From assembly GCF_027923555.1 (NCBI RefSeq), contig NZ_AP025523.1, forward strand, positions 2,918,484 to 2,982,483: 64,000 nucleotides of DNA, written 5' to 3'. This document shows positions 54,068-62,060 of this stretch, piece after piece (position 1 is the stretch's first letter; every line of letters begins with the position of its first letter). A program made the position numbers and the translations under genes. This stretch comes from Vulcanimicrobium alpinum. GTDB lineage: Bacteria; Vulcanimicrobiota; Vulcanimicrobiia; Vulcanimicrobiales; Vulcanimicrobiaceae. The notes beneath the pieces are model-generated. The model had not been told where the DNA came from. It did no database searches and was given only the letters and a program-made list of their open reading frames with translations.

Positions 54068-54697
54068 TTACGGCGTCGGCGACGGAGCGGGCATTGCGCC
54101 CGACTTCGCGCTGCCGTGGTGTTTCTTGTGATGCGGCTTCGGCGACGCCATCGCATCGGCCGCCGTCGCCGTCGTTCCCGCCGCGGCGCCGGATGTCGTG
54201 TCGCCCGGCATCGCACCGCCGGTCATCGCGCCGTGGTGCTTCTTGTGATGCGGCTTCGGCGACGCCATCGCATCGGCCGACGTCCCCGTCGCCGCGCCGC
54301 CCGACATTGCGCCGCCGTTCATCGCGCCGCCCGACATCGCGCCGCCGGACATCGCGCCGCCCGACATTGCGCCGCCGTTCATCGCGCCGCCCGACATCGC
54401 GCCGCCCGACATCGCGCCGCCGGACTTCCTCATGAAACCGCCGCTCTTCGCGGCGCGCGCGCCCATCGCGACGGCGGCCGACGTGCACGCGTAGCCGCCA
54501 TGTTTGGTCTTGCCGTAATATTCGCTGCCCTGCGGCCAATAGATCTTCGACGACGTGTTGATCCACACGTTCGGATCAGAGGCCGGACAGTTCACCGGCG
54601 TCGCGGAGAGCTTCTCGGCGGTCCGTGTTTGCGCGATTGCGGCCTGCGAGAGGGCGACGGCGAGAGCCAGGGCGAGGAGCGCAGCACGTCTCTTCAT
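54068..54697 (-). CDS. secreted Met/His-rich repeat protein (candidate metal binder)
   Basis: 209 residues. A signal peptide (ALLALALAVALSQAAIAQ) is followed by a compact domain around residues 35-83, DPNVWINTSSKIYWPQGSEY then YGKTKHGGYACTSAAV, with two Cys; similar small secreted domains are seen in Acidobacteria and related phyla. Next come eight consecutive SGGAM/NGGAM pentapeptides plus SGGAA (about 91-135), giving a Met every five residues. Two copies of ASPKPHHKKHHG follow. Met- and His-rich motifs like these typically bind Cu(I)/Cu(II) or other soft metals. It lies downstream of the copper-protein genes on the same strand, supporting a periplasmic copper-buffering role, which is inference. 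Confidence 0.7.
   Translation of the reverse strand: MKRRAALLALALAVALSQAAIAQTRTAEKLSATPVNCPASDPNVWINTSSKIYWPQGSEYYGKTKHGGYACTSAAVAMGARAAKSGGFMRKSGGAMSGGAMSGGAMNGGAMSGGAMSGGAMSGGAMNGGAMSGGAATGTSADAMASPKPHHKKHHGAMTGGAMPGDTTSGAAAGTTATAADAMASPKPHHKKHHGSAKSGAMPAPSPTP
54113..54279. repeat. 50-bp direct repeat pair in the His-rich region
   Basis: 54113-54162 and 54230-54279 are identical except for one base. They encode the duplicated His-rich block. Confidence 0.85.
54301..54420. repeat. 60-bp tandem duplication of four pentapeptide units
   Basis: 54301-54360 and 54361-54420 are identical except for one base (54347 versus 54407). Each is four 15-base units, giving a higher-order S-S-S-N pattern and a locus prone to copy-number change. 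Confidence 0.9.
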
Positions 54698-54785
54698 GGC
54701 GCGGTGATTCGGCCGTCGCGGCCGATGCCCTGGACTCCGGCCGCGACCGGTTATCGCATTGCCGCCGGGCGTCCGGCGCCGAGGG

Positions 54786-55928
54786 TCAGCGGCCGCGCGG
54801 CCAGGGGAAGCCGACGGTGAGCGCGCCCTGCAGCGCGGTGGGTCCGCCGGGGATCGGGCGCGACTGCTGGATCAGCACGCGCGCGTGCGCGGTCACGTGC
54901 GCCTCCGCGAACCACAGCAGCGAGCGCGTCGCCGCCGGTGCGGCGAAGCCGTCTTCGCGGACGCCGACGAAGGCGTGATTGCCCAGCCGCCAACGCAGCC
55001 GCGCGAAACCGCCGGTCGAATCGATCCGTCCGCCTTGTCCGTCGCCGTCGTCGTCGCGGCCCCACCATTGCTCGGCGAGGAGTTCGAGGCGGCCGCGGCG
55101 CGCATCGAGCGAGAGCCCCATGCGCCGGTATGCATCCGTGAATCGCGCGCGCCCGAGCGGGACGATCGCAGCGTTCCCCGCGATCGCGTCGGCGCCGACG
55201 CGCACGTTCTCGGCGATCGGCACGCGCGCGTAGAGGCCGTACTCGGGCGTCGCGAACGTTTGCGTGGTTCCGGTGGGAACGGGTTTGCCGCCGTAGGCGG
55301 AACCCGCGCTGTTGCCGTACGCCGCGGTCGCGGCGAGATCGACGTTTCCGACGCGATGCTCGGCTTCGAGCCCCCAACGTGGCGTCGCGAGCGTGAGCTC
55401 ATTGAGCCCCACGCGGGAACCTTCGTAGCCGTAGGTCGTCAGCGTGTCGTTGCGCTGGGCCGGCGAGTGCACCAGCGGCATCTCGAACAGTCCCGCGCGA
55501 TACAGCGTCTTCGAGCGGTCGTCGTGATAGGCGAGGTAGCCGAGAAACAGCGATGACGGGCCGCCCTGACTGCCGAGGCTTTCGTGCACGAACGCCTCGA
55601 CGCGGCCGACTTCGACCGCTCCGAGGAGCGCGCCGGCGGGGACGGTGCGCGTGGTCGAACCGGACGGCGGCGTCTCGGTGTAGCCGACCTGTTCGCGCAG
55701 CGCGACGACGGTCGTTCCGTGCTTGGGCAGCCCGTAGATGCGGTATCCGCGATTGCGGAACTCGTTGCCGAACGCGTTGAGTTCGGGCAGCACGGAGTGG
55801 CACGCGCCGCACTGCAGATTGTAGCGCTGCGCGAAGAGCGGCACCGCCTGCGCGGGGCGCGCGCTCACCGCACCGACGAACGCGATGCCCGCTCCGCACG
55901 CCGCGAGCAGCGCGCGCTCAGCGGACAA
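54786..55928 (-). CDS. outer-membrane beta-barrel with N-terminal CXXCH haem motif
   Basis: 380 residues. After a signal peptide (LLAACGAGIAFVGAVSARPA) comes a cytochrome-like segment YNLQCGACHSVLPELNAFGN with one covalent haem site, FRNRGYRIYG following it. About 300 residues of alternating beta strands with porin character then follow. The combination suggests a haem-bearing outer-membrane barrel for electron transfer or a porin with a redox plug. The TTG start overlaps the stop of the upstream cupredoxin by 11 bases, so the two are made together. No distal haem Met is obvious. The barrel is inferred from strand pattern. Confidence 0.72.
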   Translation of the reverse strand: MSAERALLAACGAGIAFVGAVSARPAQAVPLFAQRYNLQCGACHSVLPELNAFGNEFRNRGYRIYGLPKHGTTVVALREQVGYTETPPSGSTTRTVPAGALLGAVEVGRVEAFVHESLGSQGGPSSLFLGYLAYHDDRSKTLYRAGLFEMPLVHSPAQRNDTLTTYGYEGSRVGLNELTLATPRWGLEAEHRVGNVDLAATAAYGNSAGSAYGGKPVPTGTTQTFATPEYGLYARVPIAENVRVGADAIAGNAAIVPLGRARFTDAYRRMGLSLDARRGRLELLAEQWWGRDDDGDGQGGRIDSTGGFARLRWRLGNHAFVGVREDGFAAPAATRSLLWFAEAHVTAHARVLIQQSRPIPGGPTALQGALTVGFPWPRGR

Positions 55929-56379
55929 CGATCGCCGCGCGCATCGGCGCGCCGTAGTGGAAAAAGCATCCGTACAGGTACGTGCCGGCCTTGTCGGCGA
56001 GGAGCGTCTGCGATGCCGCGCCCGCCGCGAGGTTGCCGGAGCTCCAGCCGCTGGAGAGCGTCGCGCCGGAGGTCGTGAGCGCCGAACCGCCCAGCGGGGA
56101 ACCGGCGGGGAACGTCGCGCCGCCGAACGCGGTCGCGGTGTGCGCGAACGAATCGACGTTCAGAAAGCGCACCGTCGTCCCGACCGCGACGGTCGTGACG
56201 GCCGGCGTATACCCGCCGCTGGTGCCGTACGCCGTCGCGACGACCGACAACCCGGTGAGCGACACGGGGATCGTCACCGCGTTGCCGGGCGCCGCAACGG
56301 GGTTCTCAGCACCCGCCGGCGGAGCGCCGGGCGTGCACGCGACGAGCGCGGAGAGCAGAACAAACGCGGAAACTCGCAC
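55918..56379 (-). CDS. cupredoxin lipoprotein (type-1 copper)
   Basis: 153 residues. The signal peptide ends in LVAC (lipobox Cys15). The cupredoxin fold has VAVGTTVRFLNVDSFAHTAT with the first Cu His. GTYLYGCFFHYGAPMRA supplies Cys, His and Met in the usual C-x3-H-x4-M spacing. Such blue copper proteins shuttle electrons in the periplasm. It is paralogous to the divergent cupredoxin at 58127-58735. Position: after the histidine kinase and before the haem barrel on the same strand. Confidence 0.85.
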   Translation of the reverse strand: MRVSAFVLLSALVACTPGAPPAGAENPVAAPGNAVTIPVSLTGLSVVATAYGTSGGYTPAVTTVAVGTTVRFLNVDSFAHTATAFGGATFPAGSPLGGSALTTSGATLSSGWSSGNLAAGAASQTLLADKAGTYLYGCFFHYGAPMRAAIVVR

Positions 56380-56446
56380 GCGCCGATGCTCTACCGCCGG
56401 AGTGAGGACGTGATGAACGCGGCGCCATACCGCGTTCAGACTGTTC

Positions 56447-57352
56447 TCACACCTCGAACGGCGGCAGCCGCGCGACGAAGCGGTTGCGGCCTTCCAGGGT
56501 CAGGTCGCCGCCGTGCGCGCGCGCGATCGTGCGGCAGATCGCGAGCCCGAGCCCCGTCCCCGCCTTCTCGTCGCTCCCACGCACGAAGCGGCCGAAGATC
56601 CGCGCGCGCACCGCGTCGGGTACGCCCGGCCCATCGTCCTCCACGCTCAGGAGGACGGCGTGCGAAGCGGCGGCGACTTCGACGCGCACGGTCCCCGCGG
56701 CGTGGCGCGACGCGTTTTCGATGAGGTTGTCGGCGAGGCGCCGTAGGCGGCGTTCGTCGCCGACGACCCAAGCGCCGTCGGACGCCGCGACGTCGTACCG
56801 CACGCCGTCGCGCGCCAACTCGGCGACCGCCGTGCGCGCGACGCTCGCGAGATCGACCGGTTCGGAGAGTCGCGCCGCGACGGTCTCTTCGCGCACGAGC
56901 GTCAGCAGGTCGCCGACGGTCTGCGCCGCGTCGACCGCGATCCGCGCAATCCGCTCGAGGGCGTCGGGCGGCGGACTCTGTGTGAGGCCCGCGATGCGCG
57001 CCAGCGGCGTGCGCAGTTCGTGCGCCGCTTCGGCGGCGAAGCGCGCCTCGCGTTCGCGGGCTTCGACGAGCGGACGCACCGCGAAGAGCGCGAGGACGTA
57101 CGACGCCGCGCCAACGACGAGCAGCAGCGGCAGGTCGAGCAGGGCGAGGCCGATGCCGATCCGGCGCAGCGCGGCGTCGTACACCGCACGTCCCTCCGGA
57201 GTTCCCAGCAGCGGCTCGAGCAGATCGTGCTGGACGCGCGCGAGATACGCGAACTCGGCTGCGTCGAGCGCGATCAGCACGACGACGAAGACCGCGAGAA
57301 ACGACGCCGCGAGGCGCGCGACTACGCGTGCAATGAGTACCCGACTCCCCAC
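56447..57352 (-). CDS. sensor histidine kinase
   Basis: 301 residues with two membrane helices (about 8-30 and 68-92) enclosing a small ~38-residue periplasmic loop. The dimerisation box is RFAAEAAHELRTPLARIAGL (phospho-His), the N box LRRLADNLIENASRH, and the G boxes SVEDDGPGVPDAVRARIF and GTGLGLAICRTIARAHGGDL. No HAMP or PAS domain is evident, so sensing is through the short loop or membrane. The start lies 31 bases inside the response-regulator gene, and the two are one operon. The copper-protein context suggests a metal or redox signal. Confidence 0.92.
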   Translation of the reverse strand: MGSRVLIARVVARLAASFLAVFVVVLIALDAAEFAYLARVQHDLLEPLLGTPEGRAVYDAALRRIGIGLALLDLPLLLVVGAASYVLALFAVRPLVEAREREARFAAEAAHELRTPLARIAGLTQSPPPDALERIARIAVDAAQTVGDLLTLVREETVAARLSEPVDLASVARTAVAELARDGVRYDVAASDGAWVVGDERRLRRLADNLIENASRHAAGTVRVEVAAASHAVLLSVEDDGPGVPDAVRARIFGRFVRGSDEKAGTGLGLAICRTIARAHGGDLTLEGRNRFVARLPPFEV

Positions 57353-57990
57353 ACCGTTGTGATGCGGTCGCGTGCGCCGGCCGCCGCGAGCTTGCGGCGC
57401 ACCGCGCTGACGTACACGTCGACGACGTTGCTCGATCCGTCGAAGTCATCGCCCCAAACGCGCTCGAGGATCTGCGCGCGGCTGAGCGCGAGCCCGGCGT
57501 TGGCGGCGAGATACTCGAGCAGCCGGAACTCCGTCGCACCCAGCGGGACGTCGCGCCCGGCGATGCGCACGGTGCGCGCGCCGAGATCGACGACGAGATC
57601 ACCGACCTCGATCGTCGGCCGCAGGGCGAGCGGCGCGCGACGCAAGAGCGCGCGCACGCGCGCGGCGAGCTCCGCCTCGACGAACGGTTTCACCAGGTAA
57701 TCGTCGGCGCCGGCGTCGAGACCGCGCACGCGATCTTCGACCGCGTCGCGCGCGGTAAGGATCAGCACCGGCGTGGCGACTCCTTCGGCACGCGCGTCGC
57801 GGCACAGCGCGAAGCCGTCGCGTCCGGGCAGGACGACGTCGACGACCGCGGCGTCGTACGTGCCGCGCAGCAGCAGCTCGTAACCCGCCTCGCCGTCGCA
57901 CGCGACGTCGACGGCGTATTTTCGCCGTTCGAGCATCATCCGCAGCGCGTCCGCAATCTCGCGCTGGTCTTCGACCACCAGGATGCGCAC
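57322..57990 (-). CDS. OmpR-family response regulator
   Basis: 222 residues. The receiver domain is RILVVEDQREIADALRMML (acidic pair), AAVVDVVLPGRDGF with the phospho-acceptor Asp, LILTARD and YLVKPF. The C-terminal winged helix is LGATEFRLLEYLAANAGLAL, then LERVWGDDFDGSSNVVDVYV and WGVGYSLHA. The GTG at 57990 was chosen because the receiver strand begins there; a GTG at 58023 would add 11 residues. First gene of a minus-strand operon RR, HK, cupredoxin, haem barrel, and divergent from the second cupredoxin. Confidence 0.92.
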   Translation of the reverse strand: MRILVVEDQREIADALRMMLERRKYAVDVACDGEAGYELLLRGTYDAAVVDVVLPGRDGFALCRDARAEGVATPVLILTARDAVEDRVRGLDAGADDYLVKPFVEAELAARVRALLRRAPLALRPTIEVGDLVVDLGARTVRIAGRDVPLGATEFRLLEYLAANAGLALSRAQILERVWGDDFDGSSNVVDVYVSAVRRKLAAAGARDRITTVWGVGYSLHA

Positions 57991-58126
57991 CGTTATGTCG
58001 TTCGCCACGCTCCATCGGAGCACCGTTGTGTGAAGAGTTTCTGAACCCGCGCGCGCCGTGCTTTCACCGGCGTCTCAACCGCTCGCTCTACGGTGGCGGC
58101 GTTCACCGCACTTCGGAGGGATGGTT

Positions 58127-58735
58127 ATGGTTCATCGTAGGTTCGCCGCGATTGCGGCGTTGAGCATCGCCGCGGGCCTCGCCGCTTGCGGCGGCGGAGG
58201 CAGCACCGGCGGCGGGGGTTCCGTCGCGCCGCCGCCGACCGGCACCACACCGACGCCCGTGCCGACGCCGACGTTGTCGACGCAGCAAGTCGTGACGATG
58301 GCGCTGCCGTCGACCGCGATCGGTGTCGTCACCGATCCCACCTACGGCAGCCTCGGCGGATACACGCAATCCGTCTACTCGCAGTCGCTGGGTTTCGCAC
58401 CCGGCAGCCAGATCATGATCCGCAACGGCCAAGCCGGCGTGCCGCATACCCTCAACGTGGTCTCCACGACGAGTTTTCCGGCGTCGCCGGCGCTCTCCAC
58501 GACCGCCGCCGGCGGCACGACGATCGGCGCCGACTTCGCGTCGGGTACCGTTGCCGGCTCGACGACGGTCGGTCCGTTCACGCTCAGCCCGGGCACCTAC
58601 TACCTCGGCTGCGCGTTCCACTACGCCTCCTCCGCAATGCGCACGGTTCTCAACGTGTCGGCCGGCGCGACGCCGGGACCGCAGGCCACGCCCGCGCCGT
58701 CGGCGACCCAGCCGCCGTGCATCTACTGCTACTGA
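58127..58735 (+). CDS. cupredoxin lipoprotein (paralogue)
   Basis: 202 residues. Signal peptide with lipobox LAAC, then a Gly/Pro/Thr-rich linker. The cupredoxin domain contains GVPHTLNV (Cu His) and GTYYLGCAFHYASSAM (Cys, His, Met). A C-terminal Pro/Ala tail ends CIYCY, adding a CxxC. GGAGG lies 7 bases before ATG 58127; an ATG two codons earlier touches the GGAGG and is unlikely. It shares the GGYT, FPA and GTYxxGCxFHY features with the cupredoxin at 55918-56379, so the two are paralogues on divergent transcripts flanking the two-component genes. Confidence 0.85.
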   Translation: MVHRRFAAIAALSIAAGLAACGGGGSTGGGGSVAPPPTGTTPTPVPTPTLSTQQVVTMALPSTAIGVVTDPTYGSLGGYTQSVYSQSLGFAPGSQIMIRNGQAGVPHTLNVVSTTSFPASPALSTTAAGGTTIGADFASGTVAGSTTVGPFTLSPGTYYLGCAFHYASSAMRTVLNVSAGATPGPQATPAPSATQPPCIYCY

Positions 58736-59262
58736 CGGGAGCGCTCGCGCTCGCCGCATCGCTCGCGGTCCCGGCCTCGGCCGGTACCGCGCGCGACGCG
58801 CGCGACGTTCCGGTCGTCGATCAGGCCGGCACGACCTTCACCCTGCGCGACCTCCGCCGCCCCACCGCCGTCGTGTTCATCGATTTGGATTGCGACGACG
58901 CGTGCACGATCGCCGAAGGCGTGTTCGCCAAACTCGCCGTCGCGCTCGACAAAGAGCACGTCGACGCGCGGCTGGTCACGCTGACCCTGGACCCCGAGGC
59001 CGATCCGCCGATCGCGATGGCGGCGATGGCGCGCAGATTCGGAGCCGACGCGACGCGCTGGCACTGGGCCAGCGGCGCGCCCGCGAACGTGAAGGCGCTG
59101 ATGAGCGCGTTTCACGTCGTGCGCGTCAACCGTACGGAACACAGCACGTTCTGCTATCTGCTCGACGCGCACGGCCTGCCGTCGCGCGTGATCCCGCTCT
59201 CAACGGCCGCCGACGGGGAACTGCTCGCCGGACTGCGCGCGCTGGCGCACCGCCGCACCTAG
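58717..59262 (+). CDS. SCO1/SenC-like thioredoxin-fold protein
   Basis: 181 residues with a signal peptide (LLLLTGALALAASLAVPASA). The thioredoxin fold has PTAVVFIDLDCDDACTIAEG, where Cys-x3-Cys is the SCO metal/redox pair. The conserved His follows in NRTEHSTFCYLLDAHG. SCO proteins deliver copper to the CuA site of cytochrome oxidase or act as copper-dependent reductases. The GTG at 58717 overlaps the end of the cupredoxin gene by 19 bases, indicating coupled translation. Its TAG stop shares the palindrome CTAG with the convergent TPR gene. Confidence 0.82.
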   Translation: MHLLLLTGALALAASLAVPASAGTARDARDVPVVDQAGTTFTLRDLRRPTAVVFIDLDCDDACTIAEGVFAKLAVALDKEHVDARLVTLTLDPEADPPIAMAAMARRFGADATRWHWASGAPANVKALMSAFHVVRVNRTEHSTFCYLLDAHGLPSRVIPLSTAADGELLAGLRALAHRRT

Positions 59263-60065
59263 ATCCGGTCGCGCAGATCGATCGCCAGCGCGCGGAGTGC
59301 CGGGTCCGCGGCGTCGCGCGCGCAGCGATCGAACGCGACGCGCGCGTCGTCGCGCCGTCCGTCACGCAGCAGCACGGTCCCGAGCGCAAAGCGCGCCCGC
59401 GCGTACCCCGGTGCGAGCGCGAGCGCCCGTTCGAGTTCGGAGCGCGCGGCGTCGTCGTTCCCGTCGCGCAGGGCGATCAGCGCCAGGTCGTAGTGCGCCA
59501 CCGCGTACGACGGATCGGCGTCGAGCAGGGCGCGGAAGTCGGCGCGGGCCGCCGCCAAATCGCCGGTACGCAGCGCGGTGATCGCGCGCGCGTAACGAGC
59601 CAGGACTCCGTCGGGCGTGAGCGCGACGAAACGGTCCGCCGCCGCGCGGGCGGCGGCGAGGTCGCCGCGGCGCAGATCTACCGCGACGAGGGTCGCGGCG
59701 GCGGCTGCGAAATGCGGATCGCGATGAAGCGCGTCGTCGAGGAGGGTCGCTGCGGCGTCGTTGCGCCCGAGGTGCGCATCGGCGAGCGCGAGATCGTAGC
59801 GCGCCGTCGAGCCGCGCGGTTCGGGCGGATCGAGCGCGATGATGCGCGCGAACTCCGGGACGGCCGCCGCCCAATCGCCGCGCGTCTCGGCCGCGACGCC
59901 GCGTTCGAAGCGTTCGTGAATCTCTCGCGCCCGCGTTTGCGCCGCCAGCGCGCCGGGGTCGAGCGTGCGCGGCGGGGCGCCGCCCCTCGGATAGGTTTGC
60001 GCCGCGACGGCGCCCGCCGTCGCGACGAAGGCGAGCAGCGACGCGACGAGCGCGCGAGCGGCCAT
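59259..60065 (-). CDS. secreted TPR-repeat protein
   Basis: 268 residues. Signal peptide (ALVASLLAFVATAGAVAAQ), then roughly six to seven 34-residue TPR units. Examples are AAVPEFARIIALDPPEPRGS, LLDDALHRDPHFAAAAATLV, ADFRALLDADPSYAVAHYDL and SELERALALAPGYARARFAL. It is a periplasmic scaffold of unknown partner. The ATG at 60065 starts one base after the stop of the upstream small secreted gene, so the two are coupled. Convergent with the SCO-like gene. Confidence 0.82.
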   Translation of the reverse strand: MAARALVASLLAFVATAGAVAAQTYPRGGAPPRTLDPGALAAQTRAREIHERFERGVAAETRGDWAAAVPEFARIIALDPPEPRGSTARYDLALADAHLGRNDAAATLLDDALHRDPHFAAAAATLVAVDLRRGDLAAARAAADRFVALTPDGVLARYARAITALRTGDLAAARADFRALLDADPSYAVAHYDLALIALRDGNDDAARSELERALALAPGYARARFALGTVLLRDGRRDDARVAFDRCARDAADPALRALAIDLRDRI

Positions 60066-60066
60066 C

Positions 60067-60306
60067 TCAGTCCTGCGGCAACGCTGCGCCGGCCGCGGTG
60101 CGCGCCCGCGCGGCGTGTTCCGGTACGCAGTCCCAGCCCGTCCGGCCGCTCTCGGTGATCGGTCCAAGGAGCCCCGGCGCCGAACTCCACGGCAGCGCGG
60201 CAGGGTCGCCCGCGAGCAGTTCCGCGCCCGCGGCGGCGCCGGCGCTCGCGACGATGGCGAGCGCCGCAACGATCGCCAGACGCCGGAGGAGCTTCATCCC
60301 TGCCAT
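60067..60306 (-). CDS. small secreted hypothetical protein
   Basis: 79 residues. Signal peptide (KLLRRLAIVAALAIVASAGA) followed by a ~50-residue mature part with one Cys (TGWDCVPEHA) and no recognised motif. Three ATGs (60309, 60306, 60297) are possible; 60306 is chosen on weak AGG spacing. It precedes the TPR gene by one base and may be its partner. Confidence 0.5.
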   Translation of the reverse strand: MAGMKLLRRLAIVAALAIVASAGAAAGAELLAGDPAALPWSSAPGLLGPITESGRTGWDCVPEHAARARTAAGAALPQD

Positions 60307-62005
60307 CATACGCCTGGGACGTGAAGGGTTCCTGAGTGCCGTCCTCACGTGCTGCCTGGCCGCCGCGGCGCTTCCCGCCCGAGCCGACGAGCTCGTGGTC
60401 GGCATCCTCCGGGATCAGGACGGCGCCGTCGTGACGGGGGCACGGGTGACCGCGCTCGACGCGGCGGGGCGGGCGCTCGCCGCCGACCACTCGGCGGCGG
60501 ACGGCACCTTCGCACTCGCCGCGCCGCAGCGGCCGGCGATGCTGACCGTCTCCGCCGACGATGCGGACCCGCTCCGCGTCGCTGTCCCGCTCGACGGCGC
60601 CGTCACCGCGATCGTCCGCCGCCATCGGGCCGCCGACGCCGTCCCGAGCGCGGCCGACGTCGCGGCGCTACCGGCGGGATCGCTGGCCGAGATCGGGACG
60701 TCGATCCCGTACTGGATCGCGGTTCGCGGCGCGCTCGGCGATCGTTGGCTGGCGCGCGGCCGCGGCGTGACGACGATCGAGTCGCTGCCGTTCTACCGTC
60801 GCGGAGACGGGACCGACGCGTCGACGCTGCTGCCCTCGCACGCGATCGGTGCGGTGACGACGGTCGATCCGCTGCGCGCTCCGTCGTACGGCGACCGCGC
60901 CGGCGGCGGCGCGATCGACGCGCGGCTGTTCGACCGCGTCGACGCGCTGCGTGCGACGAATCGCGATGCGGTCCTCGCGGCGGGGAACGCCGCGCGTGCG
61001 CTGATCGCGCAGTCGTGGGACCCCGACGGAGAACGGCGCTTCGCCGCCGGCGAGGCGACGGGGCGCGTCGGCCCGATCGCTGCGACGTTGGTCGCGCTGG
61101 CCGGCGATCTGCCGCATGCGGCGTACGCCGGAGCCGGCACCGTGCTGCGCGGCGCAACGCGCACCTTCGACGTCACCGGTGCGCTGGCGCTAACGCGGGA
61201 CGCGGCAACGGACGGAATCGTCGACGGCGGCAGCGTCGCGTCGGCGGTCTTCGACGTCGCGGCGCGCGGCCCGAACGCGCTGTCGACGCGCCTGCGGTGG
61301 CGCAGCGAGAGCGGGATCGCCGGCACCGCTGCGAGCACGCACCGCGACGCGGCGATCGTCGTCGGCGCTTCGCGCGGGAGCGACGGCGGCCTGCGCGTGA
61401 ACGCCGATCTTGCGCTCGCATACGGCAGCGATCGCACTGAAGACGGGCCGACGCGCACGGCTCTGGCGCTGCTGCCCTCGCTCGAACTCGAGGCGCTGCT
61501 CGGCGGCGGCTGGACCGCGCGGGCGGGCGCCGGCGCGTCGACCCTCGGGACGCCCGGCGTCGCGCTCGCGCGCGCGTCGCTGGCGCAAGCCGGCTTCCAG
61601 TACTCCGACCGTCGCCGCCTGCGGTTCGAAGCGCTTGCGTACGCGGAGAGCACCGATGCGCCGTCGGCGCTGACGCGCGGGTTCGCCGCTGGCGCCGGAT
61701 GGGAGATCGCGCCGCGGTTGTCGCTGCGCGCCTGGACGCTCAACGATGCCGACCGCGAACAGCGTCTCGTGCAGGCCGTCGAGGACGGTCCGTACGGCGC
61801 CGTCCTGGTGCGCCGGCCGTTTCGGCGCGGTCTCGCGTGGCTGACGTGGGATGCACCGGTGCGCATCGACCTGCTCGTCCGCGCGGGCGCGCTCGAAGGC
61901 GATGCGCGCATCCCGCTGGGCGCGCATGCCGCGCTCGTCGTCGGTTCGGCACGGCGCGTCGAGGGCGCGCAGCGGCAGCTGTCGATCGGGCTGACGGCGC
62001 GCTGA
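60254..62005 (+). CDS. TonB-receptor-like outer-membrane protein with carboxypeptidase-regulatory-like domain
   Basis: About 583 residues from ATG 60254. After a signal region (SAVLTCCLAAAALPARA) comes an Ig-like carboxypeptidase-regulatory domain: VVGILRDQDGAVVTGARVTA, then AADGTFAL. A plug-like part follows (IESLPFYRRGDGTDASTLLP, then SYGDRAGGGAIDARLFDRVD), and a barrel of about 350 residues. It is shorter than ordinary TonB receptors and no TonB box was seen. The start is uncertain: 60254 overlaps the divergent small gene by 53 bases, and no other ATG, GTG or TTG is close to the signal peptide. Confidence 0.6.
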   Translation: MASAATIARRRRSFIPAIIRLGREGFLSAVLTCCLAAAALPARADELVVGILRDQDGAVVTGARVTALDAAGRALAADHSAADGTFALAAPQRPAMLTVSADDADPLRVAVPLDGAVTAIVRRHRAADAVPSAADVAALPAGSLAEIGTSIPYWIAVRGALGDRWLARGRGVTTIESLPFYRRGDGTDASTLLPSHAIGAVTTVDPLRAPSYGDRAGGGAIDARLFDRVDALRATNRDAVLAAGNAARALIAQSWDPDGERRFAAGEATGRVGPIAATLVALAGDLPHAAYAGAGTVLRGATRTFDVTGALALTRDAATDGIVDGGSVASAVFDVAARGPNALSTRLRWRSESGIAGTAASTHRDAAIVVGASRGSDGGLRVNADLALAYGSDRTEDGPTRTALALLPSLELEALLGGGWTARAGAGASTLGTPGVALARASLAQAGFQYSDRRRLRFEALAYAESTDAPSALTRGFAAGAGWEIAPRLSLRAWTLNDADREQRLVQAVEDGPYGAVLVRRPFRRGLAWLTWDAPVRIDLLVRAGALEGDARIPLGAHAALVVGSARRVEGAQRQLSIGLTAR

Positions 62006-62060
62006 CGCGGGTGACGGAACGACGGGTGCAGGATGCGCGCGGCGCCGCGCGGACGTATGC

